Assembly: GCA_022820835.1 (NCBI GenBank)
Contig: JAJEET010000130.1
Coordinates: forward strand, 1 to 64,000
Direction: 5' to 3'
DNA: 64,000 nucleotides
Origin: Candidatus Poribacteria bacterium
GTDB lineage: Bacteria; Poribacteria; WGA-4E; WGA-3G
Positions 34,406-43,601 of the stretch are shown piece after piece. The translations under genes and the position numbers were made by a program. The notes beneath the pieces were generated by a model. The model was not told the DNA's origin. It saw only the letters and a program-made list of their open reading frames with translations, and did no database searches. Position 1 is the stretch's first letter; each line of letters begins with the position of its first letter.

Positions 34406-37400
34406 TTACCGGATTTCGCCGCGGATGGTGAGTGCGCTGGCAACGGAAAGGAAGTCTCTGCCTTCTTCGACTCTGTCGTGGTGGTAACTGAGACCGAGAT
34501 TGAAGTTTGCTGTAATATGTGTGCTGATTTTGTAACCGACCCGCAATGTCGTCTCATAACGCTCTGAACGTTCCTCGCGATTCGCGCCAAAATTCTCTCT
34601 ACGAATCGCCCAAGAGAGCGTGTTCGTCAACTCCAAATCGTGTTTGAGTGGAATCCTACCGAAAAACGGGAACCGTATACCGTTTTCTGTGCGGTAACGG
34701 TAGTCGATGCTGAAATTGGGCGTAATAATCAGCGCATGACTCAGTATGCCACTCCGCTCGTGGTCTCGGAATGTTGTGCGTACACCCAACGCTGTCGTCG
34801 TCTCTTTACCCCATTTGTGTATCCAACTCAGTGATGGTGTATGTGCCGTGCTGTCGCTAAGCGTCGTTTCCAGCGTCGCGCTATCTCGTTTCGTGAAACT
34901 ATAACGGAGTTGAAATCTGGTGCCTTCTTGTGCCTTCAATTCTATATCGGCTTCGTACGACTCCGCACGAGATGTATACGTACTCCCCAGACTTTTTCGG
35001 AAGCTATCGGACATGTTGAGATTCCCACCTAAGGCCATCCAACGCCACGGGTCTATCGAACTCCGCAGCGTGTACCGACTGGTACGTCGTGAGTTAGATC
35101 GCTCTTTTGCGTCATCCGCAAGCGACCAAATTTCCAATGCTGATAATCCAGATTCAAGATGCCGGTACGACTCGGTAGCCGTAAAATTAGCGTTAGTACT
35201 AATTGTGAAACTCTTGAGTATCCTATGCAAGATCCCGTCCTGAACTGCTGGAAGGGAGGACTCCGCCCCTACGACGGGAGTACCGACTTCGCTTTTATCA
35301 CGTTCAATCCAATCACCACGATTTTCTTCTAATTCTTGGATCTGTGCCTCGTCAATACCGTCTGCTCGGAGCTGCGCACTTTGGCTTTCGGAAACCTTCG
35401 GCTTTTGGAAACCTTCAGTAAAGAGGTTTTCTGATTGCTGACTGCTGACTGCTGACTGCTGACTGCTAATCTGCTGATTGCTGTCTTGCTGATTGTTATT
35501 CGTGGTTTCCGGCGTTTTATCGGGTTCCAATAACCAGCCAAACCATTTTTGGACGCGCAGGTTTACGCCGAGGCTAACATTGCCGTTAAGCGAGGCATTT
35601 TTTTCCTCCCGGAACCAGTTCTCTCGGAAATTCATACGACTCGTCACTGTCGGACGCAAGCCGAGAAAATCTCGATTCAAGCGCGGCGTAAGCGAGAGCC
35701 GATGTTCACGTTCAGCAATTGAGAAATCAGGTTCCGTTTCTTCGATCGCTGCTGTTTCTGTCGTCTCACTGTTGAACGCACTTACTCCGGAACTCTGATC
35801 CTCCCGCCTCTCAAGTGTCCGACGTATTTCATAACGCGGACTCAGGCTGAAAATGCTTGTCGGACTGATATTGAACGTTATTGTCCCACTATCCGTCTTT
35901 TCGTCCCTGTTTCTACCGTAGCCGTAGCTATAATACGATGTTGTAGAGGTATCCGTTGCGGTTTCGGGATTCGCGAGTACATCTTCGTGGCGATACTGGA
36001 GATTAACGCCGAGTTTTGATCCAAGTTCATATCGGAAATTGCCGGTATAGAGGTGGCTAATTTGCGTTCCTTGACGTTCGTTCCAAAAGTCTTGATAATT
36101 ATATGCGAAACCGAGGTTCGGATACGGGTTCCTATTGAGCTGGAGAGAAAAATCCCGATTACGGATTTCGCTCTTGCCGCTCTGGAAACTGCTGTAACTG
36201 CCACGCAAACTCTCGGTTTCGGTGTCTTGCTGCCGGATACTGTAACGGATTGGCAACCACGAGAGAAGCGTAACATCCGCGTCAATGTTATAATCGTTGT
36301 TCGTCGTACTATACCCGCGAGAAGAGAGCCGTTGTCTACCGACTTCGCCTGCCCCGCTCTCAAAGTCTTTATCTTGACTGGCGTAACCGCCTCGCAACTT
36401 CACGATATTCCCGAGTGCCATTGACATGTTACCACGGCGCGCCCAGCCAGCACGCACAAGTGGGTCACCAAGATGAATCTCGTTCACCCAAATGTCACCA
36501 CTAATTTCACGTCCGGTGTCATTACGGATACCGAGCAGAATACCACCAATGTTTTTTATAGAGAGTAGCGTACTGTTGCTGCCTCTAATAGTGAAACCGT
36601 CGGGATGTCCGTCTGGACCCTGGTTGTCGGTTGTCGGTTGTTCGGTGACAGCATCTGTCGGTTGTGTCCCACTTTCAGTTCCGACCAACTGTTCTTGACC
36701 GATGGTTTCCGAAGACTGATTGCTGACGGCTACATCCGGGTAAGCATTTCTACGGAGGTCCCGTAAATCGATTTCGATTAATTTCCAACCCTCAAAGTCC
36801 ACTTTCACCGTGTATTCATAATAGTCCGTTAGGTTCTCGAAGACGTTAATATTTTCTTCTTGTGGCTGATTTACAAACGGGTCTGAACTATAGAATGAGC
36901 TGCGATAGCCTGTCCTAACGGTCGGTGCAAGTTGCAAGACAAAGGTCGTATCACTTTTATCGCCATAAAGCCAGAATCGTAGCGTATCGTGTTTGCTAAA
37001 GTCCTGTCCGTCGCTCTGTGTTAAGCCTTTCAACTGTTTAGAAGTAACACCGTAAGAACCGGGAAACAGATAATATTCAAGGCTTAACGTCTGTTCACGC
37101 TGTTGTTGTGTTTGGAAACCGAGCGAGGTTGCTGTGAAAGGGTGTAATTTCTTAAAAAGTTCATTGTCTTCAATGTCGAGATAAGCACTCTGATAGGCAT
37201 CGTAACTGAAGTTGTCTTTAGTGCCGACGACAAACTTTTCGATCGTATCTTCAACGATAGCGCTTGTTGAGAGCACATCTCCCGTGGGTTCCACCTCCGG
37301 CGTTGTCGACAAAGCTGGACGCGTAATAACACCTTGCTGCCATTTATTTCCGACGATTTCAATAGATGCCCATTGCAGTATACCGCTTGCACTACCCGGG

Positions 37401-40400
37401 GCGTTTTTGCTTAACCAGAGTCGGAAGTGTTGCACAAAAACAAGGCTCGGCACGCGGGACCCTACCGGTCTGAATCGAGAGATCGGGACACTCAGGAACA
37501 TCCAACCGTTAGCGTTTTTGCTTTTGATCCACTCATTCGGGATTTCGTTCAACGGAATCGAGACTTCAAAGTAGGCATCTACACTGTCAAGCACGCCATC
37601 GCCGTTAAGGTCTTCGCTATCAAGGATCTGGTTATCGGCACCGATGGCTGCGCTTTCGATGGGTCCGTTGTAATTCCATCCGACATCCTCTCCGGTATCC
37701 AAGGCACCGTTTCCGCGATACCGATCTACTTCCGCGAGGTTCTCCAGATCCAGGTCTAACGCGTCGATATTCTCATCACCGTTTGTATCCGTGAGTGCAT
37801 TCGGTAGGTCTTCACTATCCAAACGCTGGTCGGCATCCGTGTCTTCATTAACAACACCGAGATTTAAGTGTAGGGTCACGTTATCGTCGCCTTGAACACG
37901 CATCCATATCTCAACGAAACCGCGTTCGGAATAATCGACACCCGAATTTGATATGCCGTTCGAGAAACCGCCCCACTCCGCCACGACATCTGTGAAATCA
38001 TAACCGAGTTCCATGATAAGCCGTTCTTCGGTTGAAAGCGAGAGCGGTTGAATCGAAGACGCAGGGACATCTCGGTTCCGCATATAGTTCCCCACTGCTT
38101 CCGTTTCGTCTTTGTCTTTCAATGCAACTTTAAAGATCGCACGATTCTCGTGCGTCGGTATAACGCCATAAGTGTCCGCAGCGGTTGCAGATGTATCCTC
38201 CCGAATATAGGGTAGGCTGCTCGGTTTCCAATTGTATTTTAACGTCGGTACAGTTGTCGTTTCTTTTGCACCCTCCATACTATCAATGAGTGCGACACCG
38301 ATGCTGTTCGGGTTGTTATGTGAGTAAGCCGCCTCCCCGCTAAAGTCAACCGAGAACGGAAGGTTTCTCATGTTAATAAACGGTAGTAAGTTGAAGATAC
38401 CGGCGACATTGAACGCCCTACCGAAACTGGTGTTCACATTGAATGCTTGTAAGCGGTTCGGCACGCTGTTTACATCTGGTATCTCCGCCGGTTGTTGTCC
38501 GGTATTCAGGATATAGCCCGTTGAAAGCATGAAACCCTTTTGGAAAACCGGGGTGAAATAATTCCCGCTACCGTAGGCACCGTAATAGCTACCTGTTCGG
38601 GACCTACCCCCTAAACTGCCGAAGCCGCTATAACCGCCACCGAAACCACCGCCACCGAAACCACTTCTGCCGAAGCCGCCACCGAGACCCCCTCTTCCTA
38701 AACCGCCTAAACCGCCGCTTCTGCCCGATAATGGTTCCCCGAACGCATCCACACCTTCGCCGAAAGAATTTGAATCCATCGACTGGAGACCACCGAGTCG
38801 GTCAAACCTATCTTCAAGGCTCTGTTGTTTCTCTGATTTGGGTTTCGGTTTGTGCGTATACTCTAACCATACACCGACGACCGCTTGTTGCGATGCGCCA
38901 CCGAAAGGTGTCTTCTCAAATTCCACAACGATTTCGTCGAACTCGTCGAGTTGCCTGAAAAATCGGATCGTGCCGACCTCATAAAGCATCATATAGTCCG
39001 TATCACGGGTCAGGAGTTGCCCGTTCAACCGGACTGTCTCACTGTCCGGAATAACGAACAGACCCACGTTGTATGTTTCCGACTGGTACGTATAGTCGGC
39101 TATAATGGTATAAATTTGGGCATTTGAGAAAGAACCCTCAAGATAAAGAGCATCGTTGTTAAGCGAATCGCGGTAGGCGTAATATGGGTGGCTCGGTTCT
39201 GTAATTTGAAATGGGTTTGTCTTCGGAAAACGCAATAATCCTCTATCATAATCAATATATTGGGCATCAATATTGCCATCGCCGTTCTGGTCCAAACCGA
39301 AGATTTCTATATAAGGAACAAGACCATCATTCGTCTGGAAGGTCTCGTTCTGTCCCTGTCGGCGGATTGTGAGTTGAAAGTCGCGTGGGTTAATGTTTGA
39401 ACTACCGAGGTGATAGACGTGTGATGCTTCCGTGCCACGAAACCCTTTTTCTTTCAGCACGACGTAGCCGATTTCTTCGCCTTCTTCATCAATCCTACCA
39501 TCGCCGTTTTCATCAACGAAGACTTCGCTCGTATTACCGACGGTACCACCGCCGCCACCCTCATATTCGTAGGCAACGACGATAGTGTAGTTCGCAGAGA
39601 TTGATGAGAGAAATTCGATCTCACCGGTAACGTAGTCGATGTTGTAGTCTTGTCCAGCAAATTGCGGATTAAAATAACCTCGACTCGTCCGTATACCGCC
39701 TTGGTTATTGCCGACAACACCGTCATCAATGTAAATCTGTTCGCTTCGAGCTTTAATAGGCAGATAAGCCTCGTGGAGTAAGTCGTCTTCACCTTTGTGG
39801 ATATGGTAATACCGATTTTTGATGTAGTTGGTATCAGGAATCTGTGTGCCTGGCGTTCCATAGCCGTAACCACCGGCACGCCGAGACTGACCCCGGAAAG
39901 TACGCACCTCGCGTATCCCCTTACTTCGAGAACCGAAAGCCGTAAGACGCGTGTTTTTCCACTCAAAAACACCTTCAAGTCCGAACAAATTCCGATTAAT
40001 GTTCAGAAAACGCGTGTTCGGCAAATTAAGCGTGATGTCACCAAACGAGAACGTTTTTATAATGCTCTCCGGCGGACCTTCGTACCAGATTTTAATCTTC
40101 TGTTCCGTTGCACCACCGAGACCGTATCCGCCATAGCCGCCACCGTATCCGCCATAGCCGCCGCCACCGAAACCGCTACCACCAGCACTATAGTCCACTG
40201 CAATATGTGTCCGTTGTCCGACACGGCCGTGCAATCCGAATTGCTGTATTTGTCGAAGGTTGAAACCCGTTGCGCGTGGAATACCACCGCCACTATATCC
40301 GCCGTAACCACTGCCATAACTGCTGCCGTAGCTGCTGCCGTAGCTGCTGCCGTAACTACCGGCACCATAACCACCACCAAAACCACCATATCCGAAATCT

Positions 40401-41041
40401 TCGTAGCCGTAAGAGGATGTGAGTCCTAAGTCGAGACCGGATGAATACCCTCCGTATCCACCGCCATAGCCATAACCGCCGTATCGGTTCAGGTCACCGC
40501 TCCCGAAGTAGTGCGTTTTGTTCGCCTCTACCGTCACGGACTGTAAACCGGTTATTTTTAGGTTGGAATCCATCGGCAGAGCGATACCGTCTTCGTCGCG
40601 TTTCGGTTTCGGTTTCCAATCGTAGAGTTTGCTAAGGTCGGTCAGTTCCGGTGGCTTTCGCCATCTACGGAGACTGTCAAGGTAGGGTTGGATCAGCCTG
40701 TTTTCCGTCTCTTGTTCAGGAGGCTCCACTTCTTCTGGTTCCCAGATGAAACGTTTTGGAGAAGGACCAGCGTCAAACGGATTACGGTTAAACAGCCCGA
40801 TTCCGTAGGCGGTTTCATCTTCCGATGGTGTTTCGGATGCATCAGGTTCGGGAACGGCGACGCTATCGCTGGGTGTTAAGGTTTCTTTTTCCGTTTCGTC
40901 GTTTTCTTCAGCGATGCGGCTTACGGCGACATCAGACATTGAGGAAATGACTATGATAAGGAGAAGCCCAATTTTAAAAAGCAGCCCCAGGCATTTTAAA
41001 AAGTGGTGAACTGCAAATTTCGACAAAAGATTTTTCAGCAC
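34406..41041 (-). CDS. SprA-like giant outer-membrane protein with Gly/Tyr-rich inserts
   Basis: A 2211-residue protein with an N-terminal hydrophobic segment (about 17-37). The layout matches SprA-type proteins, the type IX secretion translocon of Bacteroidetes: LKITGLQSVTVEANKTHYFG, GRVGQRTHIAVDYSAG, IKTFSFGDITLNLP, a FRGQSRR region, VTGEIEFLSSISANYTI, DYMMLYEVGTIRFF, and a beta-rich C-terminal half. F. johnsoniae SprA is of similar size and forms a 36-strand barrel. Unusual here are Gly/Tyr-rich tracts at about 186-254, 287-310 and 767-827, some built of GSSY units. A heptamer repeat and a palindrome lie in frame near 1860-1930. No other T9SS gene is in the window, so function is inferred. 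Confidence 0.65.
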   Translation of the reverse strand: MLKNLLSKFAVHHFLKCLGLLFKIGLLLIIVISSMSDVAVSRIAEENDETEKETLTPSDSVAVPEPDASETPSEDETAYGIGLFNRNPFDAGPSPKRFIWEPEEVEPPEQETENRLIQPYLDSLRRWRKPPELTDLSKLYDWKPKPKRDEDGIALPMDSNLKITGLQSVTVEANKTHYFGSGDLNRYGGYGYGGGYGGYSSGLDLGLTSSYGYEDFGYGGFGGGYGAGSYGSSYGSSYGSSYGSGYGGYSGGGIPRATGFNLRQIQQFGLHGRVGQRTHIAVDYSAGGSGFGGGGYGGYGGGYGGYGLGGATEQKIKIWYEGPPESIIKTFSFGDITLNLPNTRFLNINRNLFGLEGVFEWKNTRLTAFGSRSKGIREVRTFRGQSRRAGGYGYGTPGTQIPDTNYIKNRYYHIHKGEDDLLHEAYLPIKARSEQIYIDDGVVGNNQGGIRTSRGYFNPQFAGQDYNIDYVTGEIEFLSSISANYTIVVAYEYEGGGGGTVGNTSEVFVDENGDGRIDEEGEEIGYVVLKEKGFRGTEASHVYHLGSSNINPRDFQLTIRRQGQNETFQTNDGLVPYIEIFGLDQNGDGNIDAQYIDYDRGLLRFPKTNPFQITEPSHPYYAYRDSLNNDALYLEGSFSNAQIYTIIADYTYQSETYNVGLFVIPDSETVRLNGQLLTRDTDYMMLYEVGTIRFFRQLDEFDEIVVEFEKTPFGGASQQAVVGVWLEYTHKPKPKSEKQQSLEDRFDRLGGLQSMDSNSFGEGVDAFGEPLSGRSGGLGGLGRGGLGGGFGRSGFGGGGFGGGYSGFGSLGGRSRTGSYYGAYGSGNYFTPVFQKGFMLSTGYILNTGQQPAEIPDVNSVPNRLQAFNVNTSFGRAFNVAGIFNLLPFINMRNLPFSVDFSGEAAYSHNNPNSIGVALIDSMEGAKETTTVPTLKYNWKPSSLPYIREDTSATAADTYGVIPTHENRAIFKVALKDKDETEAVGNYMRNRDVPASSIQPLSLSTEERLIMELGYDFTDVVAEWGGFSNGISNSGVDYSERGFVEIWMRVQGDDNVTLHLNLGVVNEDTDADQRLDSEDLPNALTDTNGDENIDALDLDLENLAEVDRYRGNGALDTGEDVGWNYNGPIESAAIGADNQILDSEDLNGDGVLDSVDAYFEVSIPLNEIPNEWIKSKNANGWMFLSVPISRFRPVGSRVPSLVFVQHFRLWLSKNAPGSASGILQWASIEIVGNKWQQGVITRPALSTTPEVEPTGDVLSTSAIVEDTIEKFVVGTKDNFSYDAYQSAYLDIEDNELFKKLHPFTATSLGFQTQQQREQTLSLEYYLFPGSYGVTSKQLKGLTQSDGQDFSKHDTLRFWLYGDKSDTTFVLQLAPTVRTGYRSSFYSSDPFVNQPQEENINVFENLTDYYEYTVKVDFEGWKLIEIDLRDLRRNAYPDVAVSNQSSETIGQEQLVGTESGTQPTDAVTEQPTTDNQGPDGHPDGFTIRGSNSTLLSIKNIGGILLGIRNDTGREISGDIWVNEIHLGDPLVRAGWARRGNMSMALGNIVKLRGGYASQDKDFESGAGEVGRQRLSSRGYSTTNNDYNIDADVTLLSWLPIRYSIRQQDTETESLRGSYSSFQSGKSEIRNRDFSLQLNRNPYPNLGFAYNYQDFWNERQGTQISHLYTGNFRYELGSKLGVNLQYRHEDVLANPETATDTSTTSYYSYGYGRNRDEKTDSGTITFNISPTSIFSLSPRYEIRRTLERREDQSSGVSAFNSETTETAAIEETEPDFSIAEREHRLSLTPRLNRDFLGLRPTVTSRMNFRENWFREEKNASLNGNVSLGVNLRVQKWFGWLLEPDKTPETTNNNQQDSNQQISSQQSAVSSQQSENLFTEGFQKPKVSESQSAQLRADGIDEAQIQELEENRGDWIERDKSEVGTPVVGAESSLPAVQDGILHRILKSFTISTNANFTATESYRHLESGLSALEIWSLADDAKERSNSRRTSRYTLRSSIDPWRWMALGGNLNMSDSFRKSLGSTYTSRAESYEADIELKAQEGTRFQLRYSFTKRDSATLETTLSDSTAHTPSLSWIHKWGKETTTALGVRTTFRDHERSGILSHALIITPNFSIDYRYRTENGIRFPFFGRIPLKHDLELTNTLSWAIRRENFGANREERSERYETTLRVGYKISTHITANFNLGLSYHHDRVEEGRDFLSVASALTIRGEIR
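35250..35272. repeat. degenerate family A element in frame in the SprA-like gene
   Basis: The minus strand reads GTAGGGGCGGAGTCCTCCC, encoding VVGAESSLP. The left arm is the family consensus while the right arm has decayed. Confidence 0.5.
35432..35466. repeat. heptamer repeat inside the SprA-like gene
   Basis: Five consecutive TGAYTGC heptamers, the first with T and the others with C, encode SSQQSAVSSQQ-type residues. A heptamer inside a coding frame would shift the frame if its copy number changed by one or two. The flanking bases (CCGAAAG/CTTTCGG and CAGTAAAGAGG) resemble the intergenic repeats around secD and secF. Confidence 0.75.
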
Positions 41042-41059
41042 GTGTATTCTCGTTTATAG

Positions 41060-41170
41060 GATATGAGACCGTTAGTTTTCTGTGCCGCGTTTATTGTCGC
41101 ATAGGAGACCGTTGGTTTCCTGTGCCGAGTTTCATGTAGCATAGGCTGTTAGCCTGTGCCGAGTTCTGTG
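41060..41170. repeat. three tandem hairpin units, family D
   Basis: Three units of about 40 bases share GCATAGGAGACCGTTGGTTTCC, TGTGCCGAG and a spacer. The third has a shortened stem (GCATAGGC-TGTTA-GCCTGTG). They lie between the LamG gene and the SprA-like gene, both on the minus strand, inside a 287-base gap. Confidence 0.6.
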
Positions 41171-41236
41171 AGAACGCAACCGAAATGTGATATGAATTGT
41201 TCAATCAATAAAAATGCTCCGATTAACTCGCGTTTC

Positions 41237-41262
41237 GTCGGCGCGGTGTATCAACCGCGATT
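41237..41262. repeat. palindromic element, family A variant
   Basis: GTCGGCGCGGTGTATCAACCG then CGATT. The CGCGGT/ACCGCG stem replaces the CGAGGT/ACCTCG stem of the consensus, with both arms changed. Confidence 0.5.
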
Positions 41263-41328
41263 CGGAATCTTGATTTGAAACGAGAAATCGGGACAGTATG
41301 TTTACATAAATTTCGCAACGCCATTATA

Positions 41329-42087
41329 TTACTTGCCACTCGCTTTTAGATGCCCCCATGTTAGTGCTAACTTCTGGTTCGCTTCTACGGCGTGAAATTG
41401 TTTTGTGAGTCCTTCCATTACCTCAGCAATCTCATCTTCCTCTAATGCCGTATTGTAGACCGCTACCTCATCAATGATGCCTTTCAACGGTCCACTGTCT
41501 CCAGCAGGTCCCTGCGCGCCGATAATAAACGGTGCGTTGTTTGTCGCAGGTTTACCAGCCGCACCGCGCGGATTGAATCGCTCACCATCAACATAAGGAA
41601 TCAGATTCTTCTCGTCATACACCCCTGCAACGAAGTGCCATTCATTATCTGTAACCTCTTTGCTGCCGACTTGTAAGTCTTGGGCACCGCCAGGAAGTGT
41701 AAACCCAAACGTCATCACACCCGGACGAATCCACATCGTGTAGTTCCGATCTGGCCACGCCTCTTTACCCATAATTACTTGGTAAGGATCGACAATTTCC
41801 GGGACTTTTATCCATGCTGTCATCGTCCACTGCCGAAAATTCATGACATCCGCGTGTGGTACGAGAACGTGACCCCCATCAAATTCAAGCGCGCTCTCAA
41901 ATTTACCACCTGCCCACGCCACCTCACCGACAATTTCACCGTGATGCTCGTTACCAGATGCATCTTTGACGATTTTGCCGTTTCCTTCATCGAAGAGCCA
42001 CACACCTATTACGTCAGCGTTAGCACTCGTTATCTTAAAATAACAAAAAATGCTCAGTAGGAGCATTAAGACAGTTAACCTTTTCAC
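41329..42087 (-). CDS. secreted LamG/concanavalin A-like lectin-fold protein
   Basis: A 252-residue protein with a signal peptide (KRLTVLMLLLSIFCYF then SANA). A LamG-like jelly-roll follows: GVWLFDEGNG, DASGNEHHG, ALEFDGGHVLVPHA, MTAWIKVPE, WHFVAGVYDE and IDEVAVYNTALEEDEI. Such domains bind sugars or act as structural modules. Translation starts at the GTG at 42087, preceded by GAGGAGG at good spacing; the longer frame from 42141 lacks this. It lies upstream of the SprA-like gene on the same strand. Confidence 0.88.
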   Translation of the reverse strand: MKRLTVLMLLLSIFCYFKITSANADVIGVWLFDEGNGKIVKDASGNEHHGEIVGEVAWAGGKFESALEFDGGHVLVPHADVMNFRQWTMTAWIKVPEIVDPYQVIMGKEAWPDRNYTMWIRPGVMTFGFTLPGGAQDLQVGSKEVTDNEWHFVAGVYDEKNLIPYVDGERFNPRGAAGKPATNNAPFIIGAQGPAGDSGPLKGIIDEVAVYNTALEEDEIAEVMEGLTKQFHAVEANQKLALTWGHLKASGK

Positions 42088-42327
42088 TTGTGTAATCCTC
42101 CTCGTGTCATTCCTTATTATTATGTTGTTCCATGTCAACAATTCTTTCTATTTTAGCAGATTCACTGCAAAGATGCACGCATTTTTTCTATTGCCGTTCC
42201 TTCATTGTTGCGTTAGAATAAAGGAGATTTCATAAATGCGAATCCATCTTCGCTTTTTATGAGTAAGGTTTCTTTGCGCAGTTCTGAAACGGGGTATCCT
42301 TATTTTTCAATTTGAAAGGGCATTTTG

Positions 42328-42666
42328 ATGAAAGTTTTTGTTGATCTGACGACGTGGATTGGGTACGTCGGATTTTTGGCGCTTATGGTTTTCTTGGTGT
42401 TTTTCTGCTTCCGAACGCGGTCAAAGGGGTTGATCGTCCTCGCAACAGCCATGGGTGTTAGGGTTCTCAGCTGGCTTGTCTTTGCGGTTTACAACTATAT
42501 GTGGCCATGGAAGCCGGGGATAGATGTAAGAGACAGGAGTTTGTGGCACAAGTTAAATCTCAGCATCGTGACGATTGGTATAGAAATAGTGTTATTCTAC
42601 ACTTTATCTCTACTCGGTGCGTTTCTGGTATACAAAGAGTGGCGAAACGGAAAGCTCAACTATTAA
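42328..42666 (+). CDS. small three-TM membrane protein
   Basis: A 112-residue protein with three hydrophobic segments (about 8-28, 35-55, 78-100) and a conserved-looking WPWKPGIDVRDRSLWHK loop. The ATG at 42328 follows GAAAGGG. It is not recognised as a named family. The next gene has its own promoter, so it is probably a separate transcript. Confidence 0.6.
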   Translation: MKVFVDLTTWIGYVGFLALMVFLVFFCFRTRSKGLIVLATAMGVRVLSWLVFAVYNYMWPWKPGIDVRDRSLWHKLNLSIVTIGIEIVLFYTLSLLGAFLVYKEWRNGKLNY

Positions 42667-42685
42667 AATCACGTTGCGTCAAAAT

Positions 42686-42714
42686 TTGACAAATTCGTTA
42701 TTTTATGCTATACT
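42686..42714 (+). promoter_or_regulatory. strong predicted sigma-70 promoter for rpe
   Basis: TTGACA (42686-42691), a 17-base spacer and TATACT (42709-42714), with TGC just upstream of the -10 (extended -10). This is the best consensus promoter in the window. Confidence 0.8.
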
Positions 42715-42770
42715 ATTAAAGGTTTAATTTTAGGATAGGTGGAGAATTTTAACGCTAAGGAAGTGCTATT

Positions 42771-43496
42771 TTGTCTGTTGCAAATACGGTCCCTTCAGAG
42801 CCAGACATCCACATCGCGCCATCGGTGATGTGCGCGGATTTATGCAACCTCGAAGCCGATGTTCAGGAATTAGAAGCCGCAGGCATTAATATGCTCCATT
42901 TCGATTTGATGGACGCGCATTTCGTGCCGAATATGCCGATCGGACTCGCACTTATTGAGCAGTTACGCCCAAAAACAGATTGCACTTTTGATATTCATCT
43001 GATGGTAGAAAACAACGATTTTTTCGTGGATGCAGTCGCAGCAGTTGGCGTTCAGCAAATAGCCGTTCACGTTGAATCCGCGACGCATCTCGACAGAACG
43101 TTATCGCTTATTCAGGCACACGGCATTAAGGCCGGCGCAGCACTGAACCCAGCAACCCCGCTCTCTGCATTAGATTATGTCCTTGACCGGCTCGATTTTG
43201 TACTGATTATGACGGTGAACCCCGGATTCGCAGGGCAGAAAGTCGTTCCAGCGACCCTCCGAAAAATCGAGGCGTGTCGCACTTTTTTGGATAGACACGC
43301 TGTTAACCTACCCATTGAAGTTGATGGCAACGTGAGTTTTGAAAATATTCCGAGAATGGTGTCCGCAGGCGCGGATATATTGGTTGCTGGAACGAGCAGT
43401 ATCTTCCAAAAGTCCGGTTCGCGACTCGAAAATGTTCAGCGGACGCAAAAAGCGATTGCGATTGGACTTGCAGAGCGAGAAGGTGGACAGCATTGA
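42771..43496 (+). CDS. rpe: ribulose-phosphate 3-epimerase
   Basis: A 241-residue TIM-barrel enzyme interconverting ribulose-5-phosphate and xylulose-5-phosphate. Motifs: HIAPSVMCADL, MLHFDLMDAHFVPN with metal and acid residues, FDIHLMV, MTVNPGFAGQ for phosphate binding, IEVDGNVSFEN, and LVAGTSSIF. Translation begins at a TTG (42771) with GGAAG upstream and a strong promoter 57 bases before; no nearer ATG precedes the conserved first strand. Confident. Confidence 0.95.
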   Translation: MSVANTVPSEPDIHIAPSVMCADLCNLEADVQELEAAGINMLHFDLMDAHFVPNMPIGLALIEQLRPKTDCTFDIHLMVENNDFFVDAVAAVGVQQIAVHVESATHLDRTLSLIQAHGIKAGAALNPATPLSALDYVLDRLDFVLIMTVNPGFAGQKVVPATLRKIEACRTFLDRHAVNLPIEVDGNVSFENIPRMVSAGADILVAGTSSIFQKSGSRLENVQRTQKAIAIGLAEREGGQH

Positions 43497-43500
43497 TCTA

Positions 43501-43526
43501 ACCCCAGCGGGGCGGAATGTCTATAG
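43501..43526. repeat. palindromic element, family B
   Basis: ACCCC-AGC-GGGG, then CGGAATGTCTATAG. The tail ATGTCTATAG is shared in reverse with the copy at 24755-24765. Confidence 0.55.
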
Positions 43527-43601
43527 AGGAAGGCGGATAGACGGAGAGAGACGTTCTTTGTAAGACCCATCTGAACGAACCGCAAGGAAAATTAAAAAGG
43601 A

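Noticed and set aside
35878..36363. 161-codon minus-strand frame
   Set aside because: Alternative frame within the SprA-like gene, with no ribosome site or recognisable domain.
39797..40429. 210-codon plus-strand frame rich in Ala/Thr/Val
   Set aside because: Antisense of the Gly/Tyr-rich part of the SprA-like gene; composition follows from the complementary codons.
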